This document shows, in pieces, positions 30,992 to 42,273 of a stretch of DNA of 64,000 bases; position 1 is the stretch's first letter, and each line of letters begins with the position of its first letter. The notes beneath the pieces were generated by a model, which was not told where the DNA came from, made no database searches, and saw only the letters and a list, made by a program, of their open reading frames with translations. The translations under genes were made by a program, and so were the position numbers. This DNA comes from Skeletonema tropicum (Eukaryota > Bacillariophyta > Thalassiosirophyceae > Thalassiosirales > Thalassiosiraceae): assembly GCA_037178625.1 (NCBI GenBank), contig CM074128.1, positions 3,534,001 through 3,598,000 on the forward strand. Direction: 5' to 3'.

Positions 30992-31645
30992 ATGAACCAA
31001 GCACAGCAGCCATCACAAGTTCTGGGCGTCCTCATCCCAGGAGGAGGAGTTCGAACTGACTTCCTACCGACGGACAATTCAGGGACAAAATTCTCTCTGG
31101 TTTTGAGTGGAGTCAGTGGTGCGGATATTGCATCTGTAAGCGATTTAGTGTTCTTTCTTTTGCCAGGAGTGAACCTGCCAACAGACCATGGGGCGATGCT
31201 ATATTGGCAGATTATATCTACACCGGATCAAACATCAATGGACTCGACACCTTTCTCGAATCAGGCTAGCCCAACGATGACGGAGTTTGAATTGGTGGGA
31301 GCAATTACGAACGATAGGCCGTCTGGTTCATTCCGTACGGGATGGGCAACGAATGAAACACTCTCGACGGCGATAAATTCCGTCTCTTCCTCGATTACAA
31401 TCAATTTAGGAGTATCAATAGAGCACATTTCCAATATCAAAAATGTTGGGGCGATGAATGACAACACAACACATGTAGCGAAGAAAATTGCATTAAATCT
31501 ATTCAACTTTATGAGCAGCTTCGACGATGGAAGTGGTGGCGGTGGTAATATCGTGGTGCCTAAGAATGTGTTCGATAGATGGCTGTCTAGATTTGAAGCT
31601 AAGGCTCGAGTTGATCCAAACTTCTTTATGAAGGATCAATCATGA
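30992..31645 (+). CDS. Hikeshi/OPI10 family protein
   Basis: Single exon of 217 aa. Hikeshi carries Hsp70 into the nucleus during heat stress by binding FG-nucleoporins. The sequence follows the family end to end: VLGVLIPGGGVRTDF, a segment equivalent to human VFMLGTIPFPEG (VFFLLPGVNLPTDHGAMLYW), FELVGAITNDRPSGSFRTGW, INLGVSIEHISNIKNVG, KKIALNLFNFMSSFDDGSGG, and the C-terminal IVVPKNVFDRWLSRFEAKAR with DPNFF. Length is close to the human protein (197 aa) plus a short loop. It starts 122 bp beyond the inverted-repeat element. Identification is from memory of the family pattern. Confidence 0.85.
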   Translation: MNQAQQPSQVLGVLIPGGGVRTDFLPTDNSGTKFSLVLSGVSGADIASVSDLVFFLLPGVNLPTDHGAMLYWQIISTPDQTSMDSTPFSNQASPTMTEFELVGAITNDRPSGSFRTGWATNETLSTAINSVSSSITINLGVSIEHISNIKNVGAMNDNTTHVAKKIALNLFNFMSSFDDGSGGGGNIVVPKNVFDRWLSRFEAKARVDPNFFMKDQS

Positions 31646-31731
31646 CAAACAATTATTTTTTGAAATGAAATACGATAACTTGCGTATAAGTTATGATTAC
31701 CTATTCAGCGTTTGTGCTAGGAGTAGCTTAT

Positions 31732-32319
31732 TTACAGCTCATCAGGAACATCTCTCAATTGATCCAAAAAGTCTTCAAACAGACCATCTGTTTTTGTTGC
31801 AATTGTTGAGAACCCTTTCACATCTTTCTGTGCCACTGGCTTCTGTGCTGCCTGCACAAGTTTTTGCAACAATTTAATATCTTCCTCTGCCTGTGCCTTC
31901 TTTGTTGGATCAAAAATGCCCTTGGAAATAACCTTCATATCATTGCCTGCAGAGTATACAGTTCGAAGGAATTCATCAATTTTGTCCCATTCTTCTTTGG
32001 TAATATCATCTGGTTGTTCAGCAACTCGCTTGGCAACGCTCTTCAATTGTGCTTTGACCTTGATCACACGGCTAAACTGTGCAGCTCCCTCTGGCAATCC
32101 ACCTTCTCCCAATCCTGCAGCAGCGCTTGGAAGAGGTGTGAGGAGGGTTGTAGATGCAGCGATACCAGCGGTGGCAACAGCGGTGGAGAGGAAATCACGT
32201 CGGCTGGCCTGGCATTGTGTTCTGCTTGTGCGCTCTCCTGTAGATGATGGAGCGAATGCGAGAGTTGATGCCGTTTGGCATAGAGCAGCAAGTGCAATCA
32301 AAGTCGATGGGCTCTTCAT
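31732..32319 (-). CDS. PsbQ-like photosystem II extrinsic protein, thylakoid lumen
   Basis: Single exon, 195 aa. Three targeting layers are visible. First, a signal peptide MKSPSTLIALAALCQTASTL followed by AFAPS (plastid motif). Second, a transit stretch rich in Ser/Arg. Third, a twin-arginine lumen signal SRRDFLSTAVATAGIAASTT ending PSAAA. The mature part is a four-helix bundle type (EWDKIDEFLRTVYSAGNDMK, then KLLQKLVQAAQKPVAQKDVK), as in the PsbQ' subunit of red-lineage photosystem II, which stabilises the oxygen-evolving complex. The mature sequence is less conserved than the targeting signals, so the family call is good but not certain. Divergent from the cyclodeaminase-like gene, 204 bp apart. 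Confidence 0.85.
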   Translation of the reverse strand: MKSPSTLIALAALCQTASTLAFAPSSTGERTSRTQCQASRRDFLSTAVATAGIAASTTLLTPLPSAAAGLGEGGLPEGAAQFSRVIKVKAQLKSVAKRVAEQPDDITKEEWDKIDEFLRTVYSAGNDMKVISKGIFDPTKKAQAEEDIKLLQKLVQAAQKPVAQKDVKGFSTIATKTDGLFEDFLDQLRDVPDEL

Positions 32320-32523
32320 TGTGCAATAGGAACAACTATGGTACGTAACAGTGGCTTTTCCTCACAACTTCATGGTGCTTGCGCTTGTTGCTTGTGCTGA
32401 CTGATCGTGATCGCTGACGTTTTCACCAGATTTGACTATCATAGCTTGGCGCGCTGGACGCTGAAATCTTTTGTTATTTATCACGCCCACGATTGATGCA
32501 TCGAATGACTGCATCTCGATGTC

Positions 32524-33729
32524 ATGCTCAATGCTCACCTAGAGGTACTCCCAAGTCTTAAGATACTAATGAATGAAATGATCCGCCGCTCATACCCTCT
32601 ACTGAACAATACGACTATGCGGATCCTCACCGAAGCCGACGTAAGAAGGTGCCTTCCAATCTCTGCAGCAATAGCAGCAAATAAACAGGCTCTGTCCTCA
32701 CTTCGGTCAAACGGAGATGCGGGTGCTTTGGTTCCAACTCGGATCGGCCTACCATATCATAGTAAAGAAAGCAATGGCACCGCTCCAGCCGACTGGTCTC
32801 TCTTCAAGCCTGCAGCATACTATCCTCCACAGCAAGGCAATAGCGGCAATAAAGATACAGAAATACTGACGGGAGTGAAGGTTGTCTCGCCGAGAGCAAG
32901 TAATGCATCAAAGAACAAACCAACATGCCCAGCAACAATCATGCTCTTAAATGCCGAGACAGGAGAAACATCAGCTGTGGTTGCAGCGACATATCTAACT
33001 GCTGCTAGAACAGCTGCTGGAAGTGCTCTTGCTACAGAGATGGCTTGTTCTAGCTCAGAAGCAAATGCAATTGGCATATCATTAGTGGTATTTGGAGCGG
33101 GCTTGCAAGGAGAGCTCCATATCAAAGCAATACAACATGTTGTCAATGTAAAGAAGGTAGTGATTGTCAATAAATCAAAAGAGAGGGCAGCAAAGCTGAA
33201 AGAGTCTTTGCTATCAATTGATGATACAGACATTGATCTTGAATCAAAAACACAAACGCCTATAACAGACATTTCGATTGTTCTGCTGTCAGATACAGAA
33301 GCAGTTCAACAAGCGGTCGAAATAGCTGATGTAATTGTCACCGCCACCAATACATGTGAGCCACTATTTTCTGGAAATTGGCCAAAGCCTGGATGTCATA
33401 TAAATGGAGTCGGATCATACACTCCATTGATGAAAGAGATAGATGATTCTCTTGTCATCCGAAGCGAAGTATTGATAGATACCAAAGAAGCACTTGATGT
33501 AGGAGACTTATCGGCCTTGAGAAATGACGATGGGACAACGAAACAAAATTTTACAGGACTGATAGGAGATGCCCTTACTTCCAATATAGAGTTTGGAAAG
33601 CGTGGAGATAACAACATTGACTGTACATTCTTCAAATCAGTGGGCACTGCAATACAAGATGTTGTCACAGCTCAGTTTGTGTACGACTACGCAACGAAAG
33701 AAGGTATTGGGACTACTATTGAAATGTAA
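32524..33729 (+). CDS. Ornithine cyclodeaminase/mu-crystallin family protein
   Basis: Single exon, up to 401 aa. The family contains ornithine cyclodeaminase, alanine dehydrogenases and the ketimine reductase mu-crystallin. Visible are ILTEADVRRCLPISAAIAAN at the start of the core, TGVKVVSPR, PATIMLLNAETGETSAVVAA with TYLTAARTAAGSALA, the Rossmann motif SLVVFGAGLQGELHIKAI, ADVIVTATNTCEPLFSGNWP, GCHINGVGSYTPLMKEIDDS, and EVLIDTKEALDVGDL. ATG 32524 is the first start; internal ATGs at 32569 or 32614 would begin nearer the conserved core. A 15-25-residue insertion around residue 105 (YYPPQQGNSGNKDTE) is unusual. The actual substrate cannot be told from sequence. Confidence 0.85.
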   Translation: MLNAHLEVLPSLKILMNEMIRRSYPLLNNTTMRILTEADVRRCLPISAAIAANKQALSSLRSNGDAGALVPTRIGLPYHSKESNGTAPADWSLFKPAAYYPPQQGNSGNKDTEILTGVKVVSPRASNASKNKPTCPATIMLLNAETGETSAVVAATYLTAARTAAGSALATEMACSSSEANAIGISLVVFGAGLQGELHIKAIQHVVNVKKVVIVNKSKERAAKLKESLLSIDDTDIDLESKTQTPITDISIVLLSDTEAVQQAVEIADVIVTATNTCEPLFSGNWPKPGCHINGVGSYTPLMKEIDDSLVIRSEVLIDTKEALDVGDLSALRNDDGTTKQNFTGLIGDALTSNIEFGKRGDNNIDCTFFKSVGTAIQDVVTAQFVYDYATKEGIGTTIEM

Positions 33730-33787
33730 ATTGATTACATACAGTTACAAACGCAACATAACATCACCAGCTGTCAATATCGCAACA

Positions 33788-36737
33788 TTATTTCAAGCCT
33801 TTCATGACAATTTCCAACAAATCGTTGCTGATATTCGGCATTGCCTTCAACCGCTCCAATTGCGCTTTCATTAATGATGCTCTTTTCTCGTTGTACCTTT
33901 TCCAGGAGAGGAAACTGCCTGCGGTCGTGCGTGCAGAAACCCTCGAATTCACCTTGTCAATCTTCTCTAACATGTCCCCTAGGAATGCGTAACCTTTTCC
34001 ACTCTCATCGTGGAACGCAGCGGAGGAGGTGAAGGATAGAATAACAGATCGGCATCGGTTTGGAACCTTCAGCGTGAAATCAGGGTGAGTAGTAAGCTTG
34101 ACCACGCGATCGAGCAAATCTGGCAGATCTGCACTGGCCAAGCAAGCAAACCACTTGTCAATTACGAGAGGATCACCTTCCGCGTCATCATAAAATTTCT
34201 GAATGGCTGCTTCCCTCGCACTTTCGCCCTCTCCACTCATTGAGACAAGGCAATTGAAAGCTGCTAACTTGTCCGTCATACCAGTTGCAGATTCAAACTG
34301 CGCAGTGGCAATTTTTGCGGCTTCGATTTGCTCTTCTGCAGTTTCGTCGAGAGCGCAGAGATACCCAAGATACACATTGCGTAGACGTCTGCGCCCTGTA
34401 GATTCGCCATCAACTTTGAAGACAGTATCAGCTTCAACGCATGCAGTTAGTTTCTCGTAAGCAGCAGTCAATTCAGTTTTGAACTTCTTTGCAATTGCTT
34501 TTTTTACAAATTTCCTTGCATTTCGAATGGCTGGCGGGTCTACCACTGTGACTGCCTCAGCAAGAGTCGATTCTCCAGGAAGTATCAATGCGAAAGCTCG
34601 AATGGCGTCATCACTGATGGACGCATCATTGAGAGTTGCCCCAAAAGTGCTGAGTACAAGGTCTAATGTGTCAGTGTATTCCTTTCCATCCATCACCTTC
34701 AAAATAGCAGCAGTGTAGAGTTGCTGGGCACTATCCCAGCGGTTGAACCCGTCCGTATCGTGTGAGGCTAAGAAGGCCATATCACTTTCATTGACGACTC
34801 CAGAAGCAGGAACCATTTTGACTGGCGCTGAAAAGTTTCGAAGGATGGAAGGAACAACGTCTTTCTTGACGGGGAAAGTAAACGTTTGGTTCATCTCCTT
34901 CAACTCGAGAACTGTGGTCGGCAAAACCTCTTCTCCGGTTTCTTTATCTAGCAATCCGAATGCAACCGGAATGAATAGTGGTTCATCACTTCTGCTACTC
35001 TGCGAAAGACCAACAACGAAGAGACCCTTTTCTTCGTCGAATGATGCAACATATGTAACAGTAGGCGTCCCTGAGGTTGAGTACCATCTAGCAAACTGAG
35101 ATAAATCCGTGTCATTAGCATCAGCCATGGCAGCCAAAAAGTCGTCACATGTTACAGCAGAACCATCGTGACGCTTAAAGTAAAGATCCATGCCTTTTCT
35201 AAAGCCATCTGTTCCTAGAATTGTGTCGTACATTCTAATCACTTCTGCTCCCTTCCGGTACACTGTAGCAGTGTAAAAATTATCCATTGCTAACGTAGCC
35301 CTCAGGTCTGATTGGATGAGACATTGGTCCAGCATCCTCTTTGAATTGCATTCCACGCACAGTCAACACATTCGAAATTCTTTGAACAGCTGCACAATTG
35401 TTTATTTGTCCAGAAAACTGCTGATCTCGGAAGACCGTGAGTCCTTCCTTCAAAGTCAACTGAAACCAATCCCTGCAAGTTACTCGGTTCCCTGTCCAAT
35501 TGTGAAAGTACTCGTGGCCTATGATTCCCTCTACACGGTAATAGTTGGCATCACTGCTCGTTTTGGGATCAGCAAGAACACAGCTCGTATTGAAGACATT
35601 CAAACTCTTGTTTTCCATCGCCCCCATGTTGAAACTCTCCACTGCTACAACATTGAAAAGATCAAGATCATACTAGACACGAGATATGTAGAGAGTATTG
35701 AAAGAAATTATTGTGTGAGAATCAATTGGCCAAACCAACGAAGTTATTAGAAGTCCATCTACAAGAGCAGTAACTTACCTCCAAGCCAAAAGTATCTTCA
35801 TCCCATTTCATAGCGCGTTTCAAAGCTTTCCATAGCGTAGCTCAGCTTAGAGACATTGTTGTGTTCCGAATAAAAGCGAAGGGCAACCTTGCGACCAGAC
35901 ATTGTTGTGAACGAATCTTCGAGACATCCCAAATCACCTGCCACCAAGGCAAAGAGGTAACTTGGCTTAGGGAACGGATCAGACCAGATAGCGAACTTGC
36001 GCTTGTCGCCATTAGTGCCACCCTCACACACTTCCCTCCTTTACCAAATTCCCATTTGATAGAAGAACAGGAAAAGTCTTTAGCATTGGCTTCAACCCTA
36101 ACTTGCTCAAAAGTTGCCATAACATCGGGCCTATCTGGATAATACGTAATCCTTCGAAAGCAGAGACGTACTGAGTCAAAGTACATACTCAGCGACATCG
36201 ACTGAGTACCAAAGTCAGCATATGTATTTACTTACCTGCGGAATCCCTCTGCTTCGCATTGCGTGCAGTACATATCACCAGATTTGTAGAGACCTTGAAG
36301 TTGCGTATTTTCCTCTGGAACAATCTCCACAGTAGTGCGGACAATCATCACATTTTCATTCTTTGCAGCGCCTTGACGAAGTGTGTCACCCTTGATGATT
36401 AACTTGCCAGGCTTCAAGACGTAATCCTTATCTGCCACAAGTGCCGCTTCACATCCATCGACAGATAATGCCAAGCAATTTGACAGTTGCCTCTTCACCG
36501 TCGAGAACCAGTCCGTCTTCACCGCCTTCAGACTCTCCATTCTGAACATCATTGTTCGCAGTGACGGTCAACACAGACTCCACAACAGTCCTGCCCGTGT
36601 AAGAGCTTGAAATCGAGTGATACCTTCGAAACGACGTACTTCAAAGGAGCATACTCCGAGCGGATGACTTCGACAGGTTTAGGTGGATTAGCTTTTGTCT
36701 CGGCCGCTAGAGCGGCATTGAGAGGGGTGGATGTCAT
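33788..36737 (-). CDS. M1-family aminopeptidase N (six frame breaks)
   Basis: Zinc exopeptidase removing N-terminal residues, close to bacterial PepN. Exons are 36236-36737, 35779-36151 and 33788-35672, with introns 36152-36235 and 35673-35778. Motifs are [63 protein letters not shown], the zinc site [20 protein letters not shown] with [10 protein letters not shown] (HExxH, 18 residues, E), and [19 protein letters not shown]. Six extra single bases break the frame, near 36594, 36472, 36072, 36026, 35818 and 35291. Removing exactly these restores all conserved segments and makes the exons sum to 918 codons (917 aa). No presequence is obvious, so it is probably cytosolic. Confidence 0.9.
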
Positions 36738-36954
36738 GGTTGTTCGGGCAAACTACCAAAAATGGAAGCAGGAAGAAAAATTTAGATCTTCTGTGGATTT
36801 TCGTGCGGGGCTAAGTATTTTACATCTCCTCTGCTGAGAATAAAGCTCTCTAACTGCATCGTAAGTATGAAGTGACTCCAATCTCTTCAGGATCTCTTCA
36901 AATCTCTTTGTCGTACGATAGTGATCCTATTATTTAACATGCTATTGTTACAAA

Positions 36955-38974
36955 TTAAGTTGTGGCCTTGATGTGAGACCCCTTTTTCTTGAGCTGCTCA
37001 ATCTGCTGCTGAAACAAGTACTCATGCGTATTCGTAGAGCTTCAAGTCGAACCAATTCTGGGATACGATCAACTTCCACCCCTCGCTTCCTTCATCTACC
37101 GATGGCGGCGAGCTATCTGTCAAGGCATTGAAGATGCTCTGATAACATTGTTCCGCGTTGTCCATGCCCATGATAGCAGCTGTGTTATTCCAGCCATAGA
37201 CATGGGTGAACAGATTGGTGGTCGCGGGAAGGTCTTTTGCAAGTCCGACGACAAACTTTCGTCTCAAGAACTCCCTGGCAACATCCAAATGGAACACCTC
37301 TAGTTTTCCACCGTATCGGCCGGACAAGTGTCTCGTCAGGTAATTATTCTGCACTCGATGAGCACCTTGCCTTACGTACTGAGTCAAAGTCATACCAGCG
37401 ACATCTGGATCTGATGCCAAATCAGCATAGTATTTACTGATCGCACGTTCGATTGGATTTCTAAAGACAGCAAATATTCGCGCACGATTGAGATTATTGA
37501 ATAGGTCCAATGTGCCATGCATGTCTCCTGAAATAATGACATCTGGTACACCAGTCGATGCAAGGTTGAGTTCCTTTGCGTGAGCAAGACCCTTAGATGT
37601 GCTTAAATCCACGTTGACGTAACGCTTCTCTTCGCCATCTACTATCTTCAAAAAGTTGAGTTCCTCTCCAGCACCAGCTTCACTGGCTTCTGCGAGTCTG
37701 AGACATCTCCACATTACTGTCCGGACAGCATTTGCACCGCTTCTTGGAACGATCCAGAAAAATGGCGTCTCGATTCTACCAGGTGCGCGAGGCTTGTCCA
37801 CATCTGCTGCATTGTACTCTACAGTGGGCATAAACTCAATGTTTCGGGAAGCCATGTCAGGTATGCCTTTCTCGTCTTCCCACCACTCTGGGTAGAACAC
37901 TTCTTCCATTGCTTGCTTTGTATTGTCGGTGTCCTTCAAACGTGCAGACTTGCGTTCAAAAGCCAACGATGTAATCGCAAGTCCAAATTTACCGTCACCG
38001 AGGTAAATAGCAAAAGTTAAGGAGAGCACAAAACACAGCATGAGGACCACTAGTCTGAAAAGCGAATCATTCCTTCTGTGCCTCTTCCTTGCAGCCAATA
38101 TCCGCTTTGGTGCATTGACCCTATCCTCCACAGTGCTAAACTCCGCCGGAAGTCGAGATGGATGGCGAGTGGCCGTCCTAAAGTAAGTTGGAGGAGGGAC
38201 AAACAATTTTGACCTTTCGCCTTTTAGACCAGTACTTCCATCCCTAATGACTGCAGCAACTTCATCCTCCTCGGTTTCTGTAAGGCGGGATTTGGCTACG
38301 CGGTCTTCTGAACGGAAACTGTTCGTAAACCAGTTGCTCAAAGAAAATCGACTTGTCCATGATGTCGGCTCTGCCATCGAACTCAATTCCGTTTGGCCAG
38401 CACCGTGACTTGTACCACTACAACGGGTTGATTTTTCATTCGATGCCTGAGCAGCTGCATTCGCAGCAAATGCTCGCAGTTCTAAATTACCTAATCCCTC
38501 ACGCTGATTAGCTTCCCTTGCATCCTTCTCATAGCTAAGTTCTACAGCTGGAGCAAGTGATACATGATCATCATCCTGATATGGGTCATATGCCGCAAGT
38601 GCCGCCTTCTTTGCTGCTGTTGATTCGGCAGGAAGGAGTTGGTCACCATCGATCATCCGAGCGTGATGACGAATAGATTGGCCCAAGGCACTGACCAGTG
38701 ACCGCCCATCGTCACCAGCAACAGTAGAGTTCAAGTTAAGACTACTAGCACCTCCGCTGAGAGCATAGTCACTTAGAAGAGTCGAACGCCGCGTACTGCT
38801 CCCCGTTGCTGCCGTCTGCATCGCGGCTGCTCGAGGGTCATTATGGTCAGAACTCATCATCGGTTGTTGCTCATGAGCTGCTACGTGTTGAAAATCATAT
38901 TGGAAATCTTGTTCGTCGTCTTCTTCGTCGCCAAAGCTGGGAGCGAATGTCACCGATGGTCTGGATGATGCCAT
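36955..38974 (-). CDS. Type II membrane sulfotransferase-like protein (frame break near C-terminus)
   Basis: The main frame runs 38974-37022 (650 aa). About 310 N-terminal residues are acidic or Ser/Ala-rich and presumably cytosolic. A single membrane anchor FRLVVLMLCFVLSLTFAIYL follows, then a lumenal domain. FFWIVPRSGANAVRTVMWRC resembles the 5'-PAPS loop and IFAVFRNPIERAISKYYADL the 3'-phosphate loop of Golgi carbohydrate sulfotransferases, with NNYLTRHLSG downstream. The frame ends NWFDLKLYEYA. One base earlier another frame continues HEYLFQQQIEQLKKKGSHIK to a stop at 36955, the usual family-like ending, so one extra base near 37026 is suspected. Substrate unknown; assignment is by motif only. 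Confidence 0.65.
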
Positions 38975-39444
38975 GCTTGCCTTATTTGGTCAATTGTAAA
39001 GATGAGTCTACCAACGGTACCAAAGCCAAGCGGTCATCTACATCGACATAATGCTTTTTACCATTTCTTTTGAGTTGTTGATTTTTTGAGATTGAGATGT
39101 AGGGGATGTCGTACGGGCGTGCCCCCAGCCCGCACATGGGAAAGTTCAACTTCTGGCGCCATCGTGCCTCAGCCACACGATGGCAGCACGATGATGATGA
39201 TGATGCACAAAGCAATACGCATTAACCAAAATCTGCATCACCTACACGGTCCATTACGTTGCCATCTCGATTGAAATTCGATAGATATCACACAGCAGTT
39301 GTCTCAGGTGAGTGCTTTGAGTTGTTCACCCCGTAGCAAAAGGTTCAGTCTATTTTTTGTTACAATATATCAATGCATATTTGCTGACATAAATTTTCCT
39401 CCACTTCTATAGATACAAGAACACACCTAGACTGATCAAATCCC
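38975..39444. promoter_or_regulatory. Divergent region with likely 5'-UTR intron of the eIF4G gene
   Basis: 470 bp between opposite start codons. A GTGAGTGC donor at 39307 and a TTCTATAG acceptor ending 39412 could frame a 106-nt intron in the eIF4G 5' UTR. A short ATG/GAT trinucleotide run lies near 39190. Otherwise unremarkable. Confidence 0.45.
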
Positions 39445-42227
39445 ATGACCCTTCACGCAAGCGCAAAAGAGTTCGTGCCCTCTGCAGCTGCAAAAGAGTT
39501 TGTGCCTTCTGCGGTGAGTTGTCGACGTAAATATTCTTTATATATGCTTTGTTTATCTTCGATGCTCATAATTCCATAAATTTTTTTCGTGATTGCAGGC
39601 AACGCTCAAAGCTACTTCAGGACCATCATGGGGCCCCAAGTCCAAGGACGCAAAATCGTCAGGTGAAGCGAAGAAAGCAGCTCCTGCAGCAAAGGATGGT
39701 GCCAGTGACACCAAAGAAGCTGCCAAAGAAGCACCTAAGGCTCCAACACCTGCTCCTGCACCAAAGGTGGCAGCTTGGGGAAGCAAGACATCAGATGCTG
39801 TCAAGAAGGCCGCTCCCATCAAACAACAGCCAAAGCAAGCAGCACCAAAGCAACAGCCTCAACAGCAAAGGAACAACAGTGGTCGATCATCTGCCAATAA
39901 CAAAGGTGGAGATTGGAAACGAGGCGAGAAGGCTAAGCAGTCGAATGCTGGTGCAAACTCTGGATCATGGGCAAGGGCCGCGGCCAAGCCTGGCAACAAG
40001 GACGGTGGCAATCGTAGGCAGAATTCTCGTGGCAACAAAGGAGGTGAAGATGGAGGTAATGAGGATAAATCATGGTCAAGGGGAAAGGTGGTCCCTACTG
40101 AACTCTTGAATCCTGGTGAAGGGAGCTCTGACGTTGAGAAAGCAGTGAAGCGTATTAGTGTCTTTGATATTCTAGCTATTCGTTTGGAGAATCTAGCTGC
40201 ACCTTCATCTTGGGAACCTCCTGCTGCATGCCATTGGAATACGCCTACCCGAGAGGCCGAAATTGAGGAGATTGCCAAAGCGGACCGCATCGGAGGTGAC
40301 GTATCTAAGCAAGAACGACGACGCAAAAAGGAAAACCCGAATGACACTGCACCAGCGCTTGAAGACTGCAAGCCTCTTGAAGTTAACGATGAGACTCGAT
40401 GGAAGGCGAAGGTCTTTGATGGAAAGGAGGGTGAAACTGACGAAGCAGAAAGCAAGGAGGAAATCCTCCGTCGTGCATTGTTAATTCTCAACAAATTGTC
40501 GCTAACAAAATTTGATAAGTTGTCTGACGACTTCATCAACTGCGGCATCAGTCGTGATATTGACTGTTTAACAGGAGCTGTGGGGCTCATTGTGACCAAG
40601 GCTCAAGAGGAGCAACATTTTTCATCAATGTATGCTGGACTCTGCCTGAAGATGTCAAAAACACCAATGGAAGGTATCGACGAAGGTACCAAGAAAGGAA
40701 AGAAGTTCAAGAAGATTTTGCTCGAGCGGTGCCAATCTGAATTTGAAACAGATGCCGCAACGAAAGTAAAGGAGGCAACCAAAGACATCACTGATGCAGA
40801 GGAAATTGAGTATCATACGAATTTGATCAAGAAGCACTACCTTGGACATATGCGATTCATTGGAGAGCTGTACAACGGGGATTTAATAAGTATCAAGATC
40901 ATGCTGTTTTGCCTCCCTACCCTCCTTAAAGGAGAGAGTGATGATTCATCAAACGAAGTCGATGAAGAGAAAATAGAATGTTTTGCGAAGCTCATGACTG
41001 TAATTGGATCTAGCCTCGAGCAGCAAAGCGAAGCAATGAGAAGTGTCGGAAAGACGGACGCAGCAGAGAACTTGGCAGAATGCTGGAAGTCAGTCGAAAT
41101 CATGGCTGGTAAGAGAGCAGGAGAAGGACCCAAGGTCAGCAACAGAATCAAATTCATGCTTCAAGATTTGCTTGAAATGAAAGCAAAAGGTAAGATTGTT
41201 GACGCTCGTTGTGTGATACTTTCGCATTAGCACGTTGTGTTCTAATTAATGTTTTTTGTTTCTCTTGTTTTCAGGATGGGTTACGAGACGGAAGGAGGAG
41301 ACAGCGAAAACAATAGCTCAAATTCACAAGGAAGTAGCGAAAGAGGAACGAGCGGCGAAGAGGAGTAATTCCAGTGCCTCCCTTCGAGGCAAAGGCAGTA
41401 AGCACCGTAGCTCCGGCGACGTTCGTAATATTGATAAGAAACCGCAAGTGGACGAAGATGGTTTTGTTTCTGTCGCTAAATCAAAAACAGTGCATCGAAG
41501 TGTATCCATGAATGCAATGGACAGCACAAGAGCATCAACTGCTACCAAACCCAGCCGTCAATCTAGCCAAAGTAAGTTTGCCGTGTTGCATGAGAGCGGT
41601 CCCTCTAAGAAAGGTAGCAAGAGCAAACCGGCTGAAGAGGCAAAGCCCAAAATTAACTACCTTAGCCCTGAGGAGTGTAGCGAAAAAGCGAAAAACATTC
41701 TCAAGGAGTATTTTGTTGGTGGAGACACGGCTGATGCCGTGCTGTCTATTCATGAGTTGGTTGGTGCGGGCGACGAAGGATCTGTTGCAAGAGGTACAAA
41801 GGTTGTTGAAGCTGCTGTTTTGTTAGTCCTTGAGATGAAGAAGGAAGACGTTGAGAAATTTCTGCGTGTTTATTTGGAGTGTGCCAAAGATAACAAAATT
41901 GAAGGCGAGTCATTTGTGTTGGGGCTAAACGATCCGCTCGAATTTTTGAATGATGTTGCAATTGACGCACCATTGGCAATCCCACACCTTGCACATATTG
42001 TTGCAGAGTTAGTCAAGTCGAAGATCATTTCGTTTAGTTTCTTGTTGAACTCGCCTGAATACTTCCGTACCGATCAAAATGCAGCTACCTTTGGTGCTAA
42101 GGTGATGAAGAACATCGGTGACGAAGCTGTCAAGTCTGAAGACTTCATAGAAGTTGTTTCAAAATTGATGACGGAAGATGACAAGGCTAAGTACAGCTCT
42201 GTTAATGAGCTGATTGAGGCTGCATAA
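39445..42227 (+). CDS. Translation initiation factor eIF4G with MIF4G and MA3 domains
   Basis: Scaffold that bridges eIF4E/eIF4A/eIF3 and poly(A)-binding protein at the mRNA cap. Three exons (39445-39513, 39599-41189, 41275-42227) join in frame to 870 aa. The first exon encodes two copies of AKEFVPSA, which resemble the PAM2 peptide bound by the PABP MLLE domain. Residues about 30-180 are Lys/Gln/Gly-rich and probably bind RNA. The MIF4G domain (about 305-555) contains LRRALLILNKLSLTKFDKLS, LGHMRFIGELYNGDLISIKI and a typical end NRIKFMLQDLLEMKAKGWVT. A linker with SQSKFAVLHESG precedes the MA3 domain (about 685-800; EECSEKAKNILKEYFVGGDT). Stop codon is 46 bp from the convergent oxygenase gene. 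Confidence 0.9.
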
Positions 42228-42273
42228 TAATTAGGGATTTTAATGTATTTCGTTTATCTTTGAAATCATTCAT

